Assembly: GCA_030770535.1 (NCBI GenBank)
Contig: JASVEC010000017.1
Location: 248,001-312,000, forward strand
From: Batkoa obscura
Taxonomy: Eukaryota; Entomophthoromycota; Entomophthoromycetes; Entomophthorales; Batkoaceae
Direction of reading: 5' to 3'
Length of the DNA: 64,000 nucleotides
A program made the translations under genes and the position numbers. Each line of letters begins with the position of its first letter. Within the stretch, counting starts at the first letter, position 1. The notes below the pieces were generated by a model, which saw only the letters and a list, made by a program, of their open reading frames with translations, made no database searches and was not told the origin of the DNA. Shown here piece by piece: positions 1 to 10,670 of the stretch.

Positions 1-36
1 TAAACTTTAATTATTTTATGATTGCTTTTTCTATTA

Positions 37-142
37 GATCAGTCCATAAGTTTGTACGCATTTTTATGCAAAATAAAAGTACTCTTGTAACCAATCTTTT
101 AATTACATTGCATGAAAATGTATACAAACTTATGACCTGACT
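37..142. repeat. MITE-like inverted-repeat element (CATAAGTTTGTATACA type)
   Basis: Two arms of about 35 bp face each other. The left arm reads AGTCCATAAGTTTGTACGC and the right arm, reverse-complemented, AGGTCATAAGTTTGTATAC. They are separated by about 35 bp. The length of about 105 bp, the inverted ends and the AT-rich flanks suggest a small non-autonomous DNA transposon, perhaps Tc1/mariner-derived. No second copy was seen in the window. Confidence 0.45.
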
Positions 143-281
143 TAATATTAGTATAACATACTGTTTTTATTTAAATTTGGTTAAATCTTATAGCTTTCTC
201 TCAATGTATAATCATTATATATTTATAATGCATTTGGTATCAAAAATCGTAGTCAGCGTATAAATAACGGAAATAAGTTTC

Positions 282-920
282 ATGATAACCATATCAAAAA
301 CCATCATAAAGCTCATCTCCCCTGTATATACTGCTTATGTTTTTACTATTACTAAACTTCACTTTTTACACACCAAATATTACTTACTTTTATCTAACAC
401 CCTCAAATTAAAAACAAAATTATTAAGGTCTAAACTGATTTTATTACCACAGATTCCACCACTAAAGGATGGTATCAATTTTAAAAGTAAGGATGTTAGA
501 GAGATTGAGAGAACTAAAAATATGTATTGAGCTAAGACCGAGTCAGATATTAGTAATTTGAACTCGAATACTAACGAGGCAAGTAATACTACTGTTACTT
601 TTTGAGCTATCAATATAATAGTAAGAGCATAAAGCAAAGGTCAAGGAAGTTATATTAATAGTCATAAGGCAAGGGGGAAAGTTGCAATGATGGTGCAAGC
701 TATGAATACCCTAAGTTTCTATATTTATAATCCAAATGGCGATAGTTGGAATAAAGCACATAGTTTTGGAATAAATTCTTGGTTTTTATACGAATGCAGT
801 ATTTTGTTAAGCTTTGTTGCTTTGACTACTATATTTTTTAAAAGTACTTTCAACCATTATACAAGAATGTTTTTTACCTATTGTCCTTTCTATTTTTTGA
901 TTTGGAAATTAATTAACTAA
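282..920 (+). pseudogene. Decayed open frame, possibly a former membrane protein
   Basis: One reading frame stays nearly open across 213 codons, in segments of about 82, 24, 8 and 96 codons separated by three in-frame stops. In DNA this AT-rich a random frame should stop roughly every ten codons, so the run looks like a former gene. The last segment has two hydrophobic stretches and a short charged tail, which could be the final helices of a multi-pass protein such as a seven-helix receptor, but no family motif is clear. A spliced live gene is possible but no good GT/AG pairs remove the stops. The frame assignment is seen; decay is inferred; function is unknown. Confidence 0.3.
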
Positions 921-1577
921 TCCAGCTGTTTAAGTTCGAATGTGTGTTAGTAAACCATGAATTTTATAGCTAACTACTTATTTATTATGCCGATTTAAAG
1001 CTTATTATTTTTATTTTTATTTTAAAATGAACAGTTAGCTACCATACATCCAAGCTTGAACAGCGTACTAGTTAATTAATTTCTAAATTTGAAAAATAGC
1101 AAAAAGGAATAACTGGTAAAAAATATTCTCATACCATTCCTATCTTGTAACAATCCTTGAATTTACTATGTCGTAGCTTGCTTACAGTAATATATACTAC
1201 AACTCAATGGATTAGAATTGCAAAATCAATTAGACTAATAGCTAAATTAAAAGGTGCTTCTTTTATAAGTTTAATATCAGCCTTCAAACATTAGTAATCA
1301 AACAATGGTCCAAGTGTACTTCACTTTGTAGTGGGATTTTTATCTAATTATTTCAATGAATTGTTATAAAGAGTGAATACATTTTAATTCTATTATAGTA
1401 TATTTTTAAGTTAACTTACTATATAGAATTACAAAGGCTATATTACTTTTTGATTGTTATCAAAAAACCTGGTTTTATTAGAATGGATGAACTAAAACCA
1501 AAAGAAAAGTTAAACAAGTAAATTGCCCACAGTTAGATCATGAAATATTTTTATTAAACAATGAGCCATAAAAGCAA
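921..1577. other. Intergenic, nothing recognised
   Basis: AT-rich sequence without a convincing open frame, RNA gene or clear repeat on either strand. Confidence 0.4.
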
Positions 1578-1587
1578 TATATAAAAA
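1578..1587 (+). promoter_or_regulatory. TATA box of the small cysteine-rich gene
   Basis: TATATAAAAA lies 53 bp before the ATG at 1631. The same arrangement (a strong TATA box 35-75 bp upstream) precedes the other secreted-protein genes of this window, which supports real transcription of this short frame. Confidence 0.5.
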
Positions 1588-1630
1588 GCCAGGTCATTGT
1601 TAATGTTTTGTATTAAAAAAACGGCTAAAG

Positions 1631-1837
1631 ATGAGCTTTGGCTTTACTTATATCCTTTCTTTTTTAACTATTAGTAGCTTCCTTACTTATCATGTAAGCG
1701 CTATCCTTTGTAAGCATAGAAATGGTTCATGTGCCCCTGATAATTGGGAATGTTATGCACCAAGCTATAAAAGTGTTTGTATTAATTGCTTTTGTGTTCA
1801 GCAGCCACTCTTTGATACGTCCATCAATGAGTTATAA
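1631..1837 (+). CDS. Small secreted cysteine-rich peptide, unknown function
   Basis: The 68-residue product starts with a hydrophobic stretch of about 24 residues that looks like a signal peptide with a cleavage site near VSA. The mature part carries six cysteines with spacing C-x6-C-x6-C-x8-C-x2-C-x1-C, an even number as expected for three disulfides, and then a short polar tail. It has its own TATA box and stands alone in a gene-poor region. The size, export signal and cysteine content match small secreted effector-like or antimicrobial-like peptides of fungi, but I recognise no family. The single-exon start at the first ATG after the TATA box is the natural choice. A chance frame cannot be excluded at this length. 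Confidence 0.5.
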   Translation: MSFGFTYILSFLTISSFLTYHVSAILCKHRNGSCAPDNWECYAPSYKSVCINCFCVQQPLFDTSINEL

Positions 1838-2177
1838 CACATATATTAAGATTGACAAATAAATGTAACAAAAATAAGTTTGGGCAATTTATAAAATTTG
1901 AAATAAATAAAGTGGTCGTTAACTAAATTTGGTACTGTATTCTGTTTTAAAATTTTAAAATTTACAATTCCTTTTTTTACAAGAATTTAATAGTTTCCTC
2001 ATTTAATTTAACATCAAAATCAACGTTAATTGGATATTTTAATTTGTATTCTCCATTCTTCCGGAAAAATAGGTGTTCGTTGAAAAATAATTAATATTGA
2101 GATCTGAAGATTATACTTTTTCTATAGAATTTGTTTAAACTTTTGTATTGTTTTAATTAATCTTAGTTATAGTTGTG
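1838..2177. other. Intergenic, upstream region of the phosphatase gene
   Basis: About 340 bp of AT-rich sequence with no convincing gene. It must hold the promoter of the following gene. Confidence 0.4.
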
Positions 2178-3316
2178 ATGAAAGAAAAAATGGAATTAAA
2201 GAGTACTAGTGATACTGTACGCAGCTACTTATTTTATTTAATTAATTATGAAAATTATTATCAAAGTTGGATTCAGGTAAACTTATATTGACACTGTATA
2301 ATTAATAGTAACAAAGATTTAGAACAAGTTACGTAGTCCCGCCTTAGATAAAATAATGAAAAACATAAGTCTATTAGGGAGTACACTCTCATTTTTAGTA
2401 ATAATTCCAAGTTTATATTTAATGTCTGAAACCCACTTAAGTTTTGCCTATTTATTTACATTGAATATGATTTTAGCCGTTTATGTTACCAATTATTTTA
2501 AAGATTTATTTTGTTTACCAAGACCACAATTACCAGTAAAACAGTTAGACTTGATAAAAAGCCATTTTAAAGAGTTTGGTTTTCCTTCAACTCATTCAAC
2601 CCTTTCTATAAGTTTAGGTTTTTCGTTAGTAGATCACTTACAAATACACATAAGTGAACCAATAAAGATAGTATTATATTGCTTTATTTTTGTGATTATA
2701 TTTTCAAGGTATTACTTAGGGATGCATTCATTATGTGATATATTAGCAGGAATAAGTTTAGGTTATTTAATTTACTATAATACCAACTATCATAGTAGTT
2801 TTATATTTCATTTATTATACCATAAATCAATCACATCTACTCTATTTTTTACTCCAATTGCTTCTTATTTATTTTTAAATTTAATTCCTCCTCCAATTAA
2901 AGGAAATTGCCCTTGTTTCCTCGATTCAATAAGAGTGTTTTCCCTTTTGATGGGGATTAAGTTAGCTACATGCTATAAACCAATATCTATCAATGCCACT
3001 GCTAGTATAATGAGTACTCAACAATACGTAATAAGACTGATCTTAGGGTATTCAATGTTTATAGTAATATTTTTAATTACCGAAATAGGCCATAAAGTAG
3101 TCAAGTTATCTTATTTAAAATTTAGTAGCAATGGGTAAGCAATTACTTTATTTATAAAAAAAGTATTTTAAATAATTTTTTAGCAATATCGAAGCTGTAA
3201 ATCAAGATGATACAATAGCTTTCCTTAAAAAATGTACTATTTATATCCAATTTTATGTTATTGGATTTGTAGTTACTTACTTTATACCACATGCCTTAAG
3301 CCAGTTTAACTTTTAA
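2178..3316 (+). CDS. Long-chain-base-1-phosphate phosphatase (sphingosine-1-phosphate phosphatase, PAP2 family)
   Basis: Three exons (2178-2276, 2323-3134, 3184-3316) give 347 residues. The product would be an ER multi-pass enzyme that removes phosphate from phosphorylated sphingoid bases. The three PAP2 signature motifs are present: KDLFCLPRP (about residues 93-101), PSTH (121-124; the family usually has PSGH or PSTH) and SRYYLGMHSLCD (161-172). Exon 1 supplies the N-terminal region, and the 46-bp intron joins in phase to NKLRSPALDK, which matches the family's RTP-LD segment before the first helix. The third exon adds a C-terminal membrane helix after a second, 49-bp intron. The longest uninterrupted frame (2356-3138) therefore lacks both ends of the protein. 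Yeast LCB3/YSR3 and animal SGPP1 are the closest known types. Confidence 0.85.
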
Positions 3317-4190
3317 ATAAAAGTAATATATAATTAATATTGCCTTGGGCCTTTTGTTGATCTTGCATACTTCTACTTTCTCTATACCTTTTCTTCACCA
3401 ATTTATCTCTCTTGTTCCCCTTGAAATAAATTATTTCAGTGTATTCGCCACTTCTAAAAAAAACCAAAAAAATCAAAGGTTTAAACATTTCAAACACTTA
3501 ATTGAAATCATGTTCGAGTATATGTTTCTGCCTAAAAGTTAAGTGTAATATTACTTTAACTTTTAAGTTGAAAAAATGGACAGCTTATTTAAACACTAAA
3601 AGGCTCTGATCTATAAATATAACATTTCCAATCACGTTTAACCAAATTCTATCTCTCCTTCACTAGAATCTATAATGTTTTTCATTATACTTTAATATTA
3701 ATATTAATTTCATTTAAAATTTGATAAATAAACCTAGTTTTTATTTTTTTATAATATCAATTTTTTTGCTCTTTATTTTTTTAAAAGTTTAATAAGCTTT
3801 ATTTTAAATAAGCTTTTATCATATTTTATATAAATTAAAATGCTTTGTTTTCCTTTTAGTATTTTACATATTTTGAAAAAGTTACTAGTTTATAATATAT
3901 ATATATAGTTATAAAGAATTACAATTATTTAAAGTTTTAACTATCGGTTTTTTATTTTTAAAAACAAATAAAACCAATTATAGATTACTGATAAACGATG
4001 AATATTACAATGTAATTGTTAAAGCTTTGTTATATAGATTATTTGATTTAGAACATTAGTATACGATAATGGTATTAATAGAGTTTATTATAATTACAAT
4101 AATCCCTTCAACAAATAAAGTTAATCTAACTTTTCTCATAACTACTTTAAATATAAGATACTCATATTAGATTAAGGATTTTTGTTCAAT
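3317..4190. other. Intergenic, nothing recognised
   Basis: Very AT-rich; only short spurious frames on both strands. Confidence 0.4.
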
Positions 4191-4191
4191 A

Positions 4192-4242
4192 TGGGGATGT
4201 TCTTTTTGGCTTCATTACTTTTTCCATCTTTTAAACGCTATT
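4192..4242 (+). repeat. Hairpin MITE family M1, partial head copy
   Basis: The first about 50 bp of an M1 element (TGGGGATGT... up to ACGCTATT) sit directly in front of a complete copy, as if the head had been duplicated. Confidence 0.8.
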
Positions 4243-4344
4243 TGGGGATGTTTTTTTTTGGTTTCATTATTTTTTTCATTTTTTAAGCGCTATTTGAGCA
4301 GAAAGATTGTTAGTAAAATTCTTAAACAAAAAAATACATCCCCA
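4243..4344 (+). mobile_element. Hairpin MITE family M1, full copy
   Basis: A complete element of about 102 bp with ends TGGGGATG and CATCCCCA. Together with the partial head before it, it is flanked by TA on both sides, the target duplication expected for Tc1/mariner-type elements. Confidence 0.85.
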
Positions 4345-4405
4345 TATACTAATTTTTATTATTCACTAAAATAAAATTATAAAATACTATACTGTCGCTA
4401 ATGTT

Positions 4406-4516
4406 CTAATTTAAACGTGAACTGAGAATTTTTATTTGTATTTGGTGGATTTAATTGTTATGGCTTTTTGTATTTAGCAAATATAAAATAGAAATGCTCA
4501 GTCCACGTTTAAATTA
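4406..4516. repeat. MITE-like inverted-repeat element (CTAATTTAAACGTG type)
   Basis: The ends CTAATTTAAACGTG and CACGTTTAAATTAG are perfect inverted repeats, and similarity continues inward for about 40 bp per arm. The whole unit is about 111 bp. A single copy was seen here. Confidence 0.6.
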
Positions 4517-5160
4517 GAGCCAGTAGTAATAAAACTATAAAATTGCTAAATTTATAAATAAGTTTTGGGTTAATGTTGTAAATAAAATAAGGAGCCAACA
4601 TGACTAAATATATGATTTAAACAATAGAGCCACTTTTTCTTTTATGTTTGATGATAATAAATAAATTGGCTTTGGTACCATAATATCTTGTTTATCTTTT
4701 AGCATTTGCTATTTGTATCAAGTGATTATTGCTTATTTAGTCTTACATTAAACCGAATCTTACTGATATAAAAACTTTATCAATCTATTTTAGTACCATA
4801 ATGGTATTTATTAATAGCTAACTTGGTCTTAGAATATTACTTGCTTTTTGATATAGTGTAAGTAGTAGTATAAAGAATATTGATACAAGTAAACACTGAA
4901 GTTTGATTTCAATTCTAACATCAAAATGTGTAACAATCAAATGATCTTAGAAAGCAACAGTAGTCAATTTACTAAATTAATAAAAGATCGAAAAAACAAT
5001 GACTAAATGACTAAAAAATAGCTTAATAAACTGTAAAAATATAAAACTAAAATAAAAATAAAAAGAATGACATTGTCATTTGAGTGAGCTGTCTATACCA
5101 AATATGTAAAAAATCGAAAAAAATAAGCCACTTTATAAAGCCTAGGATACTAATAGCGCG
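4517..5160. other. Intergenic, upstream region of the subtilase
   Basis: No gene seen. The last part carries the TATA box of the protease gene. Confidence 0.4.
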
Positions 5161-5170
5161 TATATAAATA
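5161..5170 (+). promoter_or_regulatory. TATA box of the subtilase gene
   Basis: TATATAAATA lies 52 bp before the ATG at 5213. Confidence 0.55.
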
Positions 5171-5212
5171 CCATTGTATTTCGTTCTATTTACAAAATAA
5201 CTTGCATTCATT

Positions 5213-6364
5213 ATGAAATTTATTACTTCCCTCTTTAGTTTGACTTTATTATCCACCATTCTCTCATCTGAGAGTCCAATTAAGATAAGCACCAGTGCCA
5301 TTAATGGCGACTATTTAATTGGATTACGCGGAGATGTACGTAGCAGCATTGATGCCCACATTAACACAGTTAAAGACTTAATGAAAGAGCGTAGTGGAAA
5401 CAACAAGATTGAAACTGTCTTCAATAATCTTGGGAACCTATACCATGCCAAATTCAGTAACGATTTATTACAAAAAGTAAGAGCCTTACCAGACGTCGAG
5501 TTTATTGAAAATAACAAACAGATCACTGTTAAAACTGTACAAGAAAACGCAGATTGGGGTATTGCTCGTATCTCTCAACGTAATTTTACCAAAAAAACTA
5601 CCTATACTTATGATGGTGAGGGCGAGGGTGTAGCTGTCTATGTCATCGATACCGGTGTTTTTGTAAATCATCCAGAATTTGAAGGTCGTGCACGTTCTGG
5701 TCCTTTCTATGCAGGTAACAATACTGAAGATGAATATGGTCATGGAACTCACTGCGCTGGTATCATTGCCTCCAAAACATACGGTGTAGCTAAAAAAGCA
5801 CAAATCATTTCCATCAAAATGATTGATGGTAGTGGAAAAGGAGATATTGCTAGCTTAATTAAAGGTATGGATTGGGCCGTAGGTGATAAAGCTGGTGTTA
5901 AAGGTAATGTTGTTAGTCTTTCGCTTGGTGGTGATAAAGATGCAGCACTTAATGCTGCGGTTGAAGCTACCTATCAAAAAGGATTTGTCGTTGTAGCTGC
6001 TGCTGGTAATGAAAATGAGGACGCTTGCACTAGATCCCCAGGTTCAGCACCAAACGCAATCACTGTTGGAGCTTCTGACAAGAAAGACGAGTATGCATAT
6101 TTTTCCAATTATGGAAAATGTGTTGATGTTATTGCACCTGGCGTAGACATTCTAGCACCATGGAAAGATGGAAGTATCCAAAAGAAATCTGGTACTTCTA
6201 TGGCATGTCCTAATGTTGCTGGACTTGCTGCTTACTATTTATCCAAAGAAAACCTTACCAATGCCCAGGTTACTCAAAAAATTGTTAGTTCGGCTTCTAA
6301 AGGATTTGTTAAATACGCAGGTAAAACAACACCTAATCTTTTAGCTTATAACAGTATTGCTTAA
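5213..6364 (+). CDS. Secreted subtilisin-like serine protease (proteinase K type, S8A)
   Basis: A single-exon 383-residue preproenzyme. Residues 1-19 form a signal peptide; residues about 32-108 are an I9-type propeptide that keeps the enzyme inactive until removed; the mature protease follows. The catalytic triad is intact: Asp146 in YVIDTG, His177 in GHGTHCAG and Ser329 in GTSMACP. The oxyanion-hole Asn266 is present in AAAGN. No C-terminal extension follows the catalytic domain, as in classic extracellular proteinase K relatives. It would degrade host or environmental protein outside the cell. The gene has a clear TATA box, no introns, and richer codon use than the surrounding AT-rich DNA, consistent with high expression. 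It stands alone between repeat-bearing gaps. Confidence 0.95.
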   Translation: MKFITSLFSLTLLSTILSSESPIKISTSAINGDYLIGLRGDVRSSIDAHINTVKDLMKERSGNNKIETVFNNLGNLYHAKFSNDLLQKVRALPDVEFIENNKQITVKTVQENADWGIARISQRNFTKKTTYTYDGEGEGVAVYVIDTGVFVNHPEFEGRARSGPFYAGNNTEDEYGHGTHCAGIIASKTYGVAKKAQIISIKMIDGSGKGDIASLIKGMDWAVGDKAGVKGNVVSLSLGGDKDAALNAAVEATYQKGFVVVAAAGNENEDACTRSPGSAPNAITVGASDKKDEYAYFSNYGKCVDVIAPGVDILAPWKDGSIQKKSGTSMACPNVAGLAAYYLSKENLTNAQVTQKIVSSASKGFVKYAGKTTPNLLAYNSIA

Positions 6365-6589
6365 AAATAAAACAATTATTATTTTAATTTACCCAGTAGT
6401 TCAATGTACGGTATGCATTCTATTTTCTTTTAACATTTTCTTCTATTTTCGATCTTAATATTTATAGTAGCAGCATGATTTAGGCAATACCTTTTCAATA
6501 AATGTTTAATAAGTAAAAGGAATTGCTAAAATTACGTTCTTACTAAGTTCACTACAAAAATTCAAACTACCTAATTAAGTGACTAGATT
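6365..6589. other. Subtilase 3' flank
   Basis: AT-rich 3' flank of the protease gene; no feature seen. Confidence 0.35.
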
Positions 6590-6688
6590 TGGGGATGTCT
6601 TTTGGTTTCACCACTTTTTCCATCTTTTAAACGCTATTTGAGCAGAAAGATTGTTAGTAAAATTCTTAAACAAAAAAATACATCCCTA
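6590..6688 (+). mobile_element. Hairpin MITE family M1
   Basis: A full-length copy (TGGGGATGTC...CATCCCTA) flanked by TT on both sides, downstream of the subtilase gene. Confidence 0.85.
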
Positions 6689-7741
6689 TTTGATTGCCTA
6701 ACTTAAAGATATTGAAATCAAAATGGACATTTTAAAATTGTCTCAGAAAAGTTGAATCAACAATTTCAAAAAAATTAATGCTATCAAATTGATTAATTTG
6801 CATTAAGCTTTATAAAAAAGCACTTTTTAATTATTTAATAAATTCTAGTAAGGAGTTAGCACCAAAAGGTTTTAAATATGAAAGTTTTTATATTAAAATA
6901 AATATTTAAAGTTGAAATAATAATATAAAAAGCTTCGAATTTTATTTTATAATGTTAAGAATATTAATAAATATGTAATAGAAAAATTATTATAAAGATT
7001 TTTTAATATAGATTAACAAAATTTAACATGTGGGGGTATTTTTTTAGTTTTGTTATTTTTATCATTTTAAGTGCTATTTGAGTAAAATAACTATCAGTAA
7101 GATTTTTCAACAAAAAAATACATCTTCATATATTTATTTAAAATTTGGCTTATTATTAAATGAAAACTAATTAATTAATTAATTAATTAAAACTTTTATA
7201 ATATATATATATAATAAATTGTTTTTTTTATGATTATAAGTTAAATGATTAGATTTAGTCATTTGATTAATTTGATTAATTTTGTAATAAACCTAGTAAA
7301 AATATATTATAATCTTGGCAATTTTTTAAATACATTATCATATTAATATATTGTAATAAAACTAATTTTAATATCTTTACATAAGGATATCCAAATTGAG
7401 TTCATTTTTTGTCCAATTTTTAGATATTTTATATTTTAAAACTTTGCTTAAAATTTTGTAAAAACAAACTCTTTATTGAAAACCAAAAGTACCTAACACA
7501 ATTTTAAGTTATTTTGTTATAATTTATATCATAAGTTAGCAGAATTTCTATTAAATTTAATACGAATTCCCGGATTAGCAAGGCTTTTACCAACATAACC
7601 TATATACTGATACTAATCAAAGTTATATTATATAAATAAATACATATTCTTATAAAATTTCATCAAAAAATATTTACTATTGACTGCTTTAGAGCCAATA
7701 TCACAGACTTGCTATCAAATAAATAAATTATTTTGGTGTTA
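6689..7741. other. Intergenic, containing one degenerate MITE
   Basis: Extremely AT-rich, including an (ATTA)n run near 7170. No gene seen. Confidence 0.4.
7031..7128 (+). mobile_element. Hairpin MITE family M1, degenerate copy
   Basis: The order and spacing of blocks match M1 (TGGGGGTAT..., GTGCTATTTGAGT, ...AAAAAAATACATC), but it is clearly more diverged than the other copies. Confidence 0.65.
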
Positions 7742-8275
7742 TGTGAAAGTTGGTACTCAGTGATTGGAGTTAAAAGCAGTTCTTAATTGATTAACTTGCC
7801 TTGAGTCGAACAATCTTAGTTTATGTAACTAAGATAGACTTAAATTGATAAGAATAGTGCACAATAGGCTATGAACTATGTAAAATAAATAGAATAGAAG
7901 ATACTACTGTAAAATCTATGTAAGATATTGTCAGAAAGACTTAGTGACTTTATTAACGATACGTTATCAGGGAGTAATTCAATTAAAAAGCCTCGAGTTA
8001 TCATATTGAAGAATCTCTTTTATACTCCAATAAGTATGGATATTAAAAGGAGATAATATTGTTTGCAATATGAAGTCAGAAATTCTCGCAGCAAATCAAA
8101 ATAAGGGACTCTGGTTTGATTGTGTCTGAACTTGAGAACACAACAACTTAAGTGATTGTTGTGTTATAATCAATTCGAGAGCTAAATAAAGCAATATTTC
8201 ACACTAGTTTTGTAAACAAGTTAAATGATTATTATCTTATAATTGATCCGAGAGTTGATAAACCAATATTTCACA
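7742..8275 (+). mobile_element. Solo-LTR-like fossil, copy A with duplicated tail
   Basis: About 462 bp (7742-8203) begin with TGTGAAA and end with TTTCACA, the TG...CA ends of an LTR, and match the three copies at 52.9-55.2 kb over their whole length. A second version of the last about 70 bp follows and ends at 8275, so the element looks like two overlapping LTR ends. No internal retroelement coding region adjoins it and no clear target duplication was seen. It looks old compared with copies B and D. Confidence 0.6.
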
Positions 8276-9430
8276 GTTAGTTATATAATAAAAACTATAA
8301 AAAAAAACATAAAAGCTATTTAATATAGTTATAAAAGCTTTTCTAGTTATAAATGCTAAATCTAATACTTAGTATGCAAAGTTAAAAGCAGCTTTAATTT
8401 AATCAATTAATTACAAATTGAATTTTTTTGGCTTATATAATTAAAATAAACTTAACTTATAAAAAATAATATGCAGTAAGCTATAAACTATATAAAATAA
8501 CTAAAATAAAAAACACAATTGTAGAATTTATATAAGATATTATAATAAAGACTTAGTAACTTTATTAAAAAAGCTAATATTAAGGAATAACTTAAAAAGA
8601 GAAACTATTATATTTAAAAGTTTTTTATGTTTTGTATTAAAACTGTTTAATATAGTTACTAAAGTATAAAAAAAATGCTTTTTTGCAATTAAATGATAAA
8701 AATCTTTATAGTAAATTTTAATAAAAAACTTAAAACTAATTGTATATAAATTTAGAAAACATAGAATTTTGGTAACAAAATCATTTAAAAACAATCAAAT
8801 TTATTATATGAATTATAACTAATTTTATAAATAATTTAAATAATTATTATAATACAACCAATTATAAAGCTGATAAATAGTATTCTACACTGTTTATAAT
8901 ATATATATATTTTTTTTATTATATTTTTAATTAAATATAAAATAATCTTAAAATAAGTTTTTTTTAGTTAAAAATCAGCTTTTTTCATTCAAGTATATTT
9001 GGTAATAAAAACAGTAATTGAAAAATAGGTATAGAAGTTGTGCAACTAGCTAAAATTAGCTTATTTAATTTAATAAAAAATTTCTGGAAGTGTTTTGACT
9101 TTTTTAAAAGATATAGACTTTTTTTGGCAGGCAGCAATTATTAAATAAAACTAAAAAGAGTTCCAGCTGAAAGTGGAAAAGTCAAAGTATTCTTTATAGA
9201 AAATATTCTTAAATTTCAAAAGATCAAAAATTTCTTTTTTTGTTTATTTTTAAGATTTACTTTATCTTTAATCTTTTGACGTTAAAAGAATGTTGCTTTA
9301 TATAACAAATGCATATATCAAAGTAAAGTTATTATAAAACTAATTTTTACAAAATAAATTAATAGTTTATAATACTATAGATATAAGTGAGTATTTTTTA
9401 TTGATAGTAATCAAAAAATTAAAATGGATT
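8276..9430. other. Intergenic, nothing recognised
   Basis: Very AT-rich with only spurious frames, such as one on the minus strand at 8540-8794. Confidence 0.4.
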
Positions 9431-10592
9431 ATTTTAAAAAATGAATAAACTTGATTGTATGTTATATAGTGGCATTACCTATTAGGCATAATATTTACAT
9501 CCCAATTAGCGCTTTTAGAATAAAACCTTTAAAGGGTCAAAGTTTAGATAATAAGGGCCTTGTTTTCTTATTACTAATATAATACGCAATGCTTCAATTT
9601 GTGATAGGTTATCTTAAGCTAATGGTAATAAATTAAGTATAGAAGGTGAAAGCGGAATTACATAATATGAAAAGTCGAATCTCGCTTTAATAAAAATAAG
9701 AGTTATTCTTTATATTTGCTCGTTAATAGAGCATATTTTGACTAGGTAAAAATACATGACTATACTTTGACATTCGAATTATGAATGATATTTTTCTACA
9801 CTATAGATCAATTTAGATAATATACAACGGAATACTAAATTAGATAAAACACGTGGATAAAAATATGTATGAAAAATTAACAAGCTTATTGAAGGGTTTT
9901 TATAATTAATATAGTGAATAAATATTTTAAAGTTTAATATATAAATCATTAAAAAATACTTTAGCTTTCCATATGATAATAAACTACAAATTAATAAGAT
10001 CTAAAGTCCAAAATAATCAATAAATGTATAAAACAACAAAGAACAAAATAATAGAATAAAGAATTAAGCAAGTTTATAAAGCTCTATTTAAAATTACTAA
10101 AATAATATAAACCCTGTAAGCATTAAATTAATAAGCAAAGAGCGCACTATAGTTTAAAGCATTCAAGCGCTGTTATATATCACTAAAATATACTTAAAAT
10201 AACTTAAAATAAAATAACGAATAACTTATTTATTGTAATATTTTTTGATTTATTACTTTCCATTTCATCTTTTTTTCTTAGTATAGTTATAATACTTCTG
10301 GTTTTACAAAACAGATGGATAAATCTTTTAAAAAGTATTATGAACCAAGAAAGCCAATATTATAATTAAAGCTTCTATTTAATTTGATAAGTTTATAAAG
10401 CAAAATATCAAATTACTTGTTATATATTATAAATATCGAATGTACAATCAAAGCATTATAATTTGTATAATAAATTTATAAAGTATTAAATTACTTATTA
10501 TGAAATATAATGTTAATAATTTGATAATGTTCTTGGTAGGTAAAAATAACAAAAACTTAATATAAACTATAAAGATACTGAAAAATAAAAGG

Positions 10593-10600
10593 TATATAAA
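10593..10600 (+). promoter_or_regulatory. TATA box of secreted gene copy 1
   Basis: TATATAAA lies 71 bp before the ATG at 10671 and is conserved in the second copy. Confidence 0.5.
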
Positions 10601-10670
10601 CACAGCATTTGAAGAAAAAAGATAGTATCAAATTTGGATTAGATTACAAATTAGCTTTGACTTTTAAAAA

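Noticed and set aside
3306-3542. Two overlapping short frames downstream of the lipid phosphatase
   Set aside because: Both are short, on opposite strands, and lack any recognisable feature.
8540-8794. 84-codon minus-strand frame as a gene
   Set aside because: Composition is that of random AT-rich DNA (Phe/Leu/Asn/Lys/Ile only), no motif, promoter or start context.
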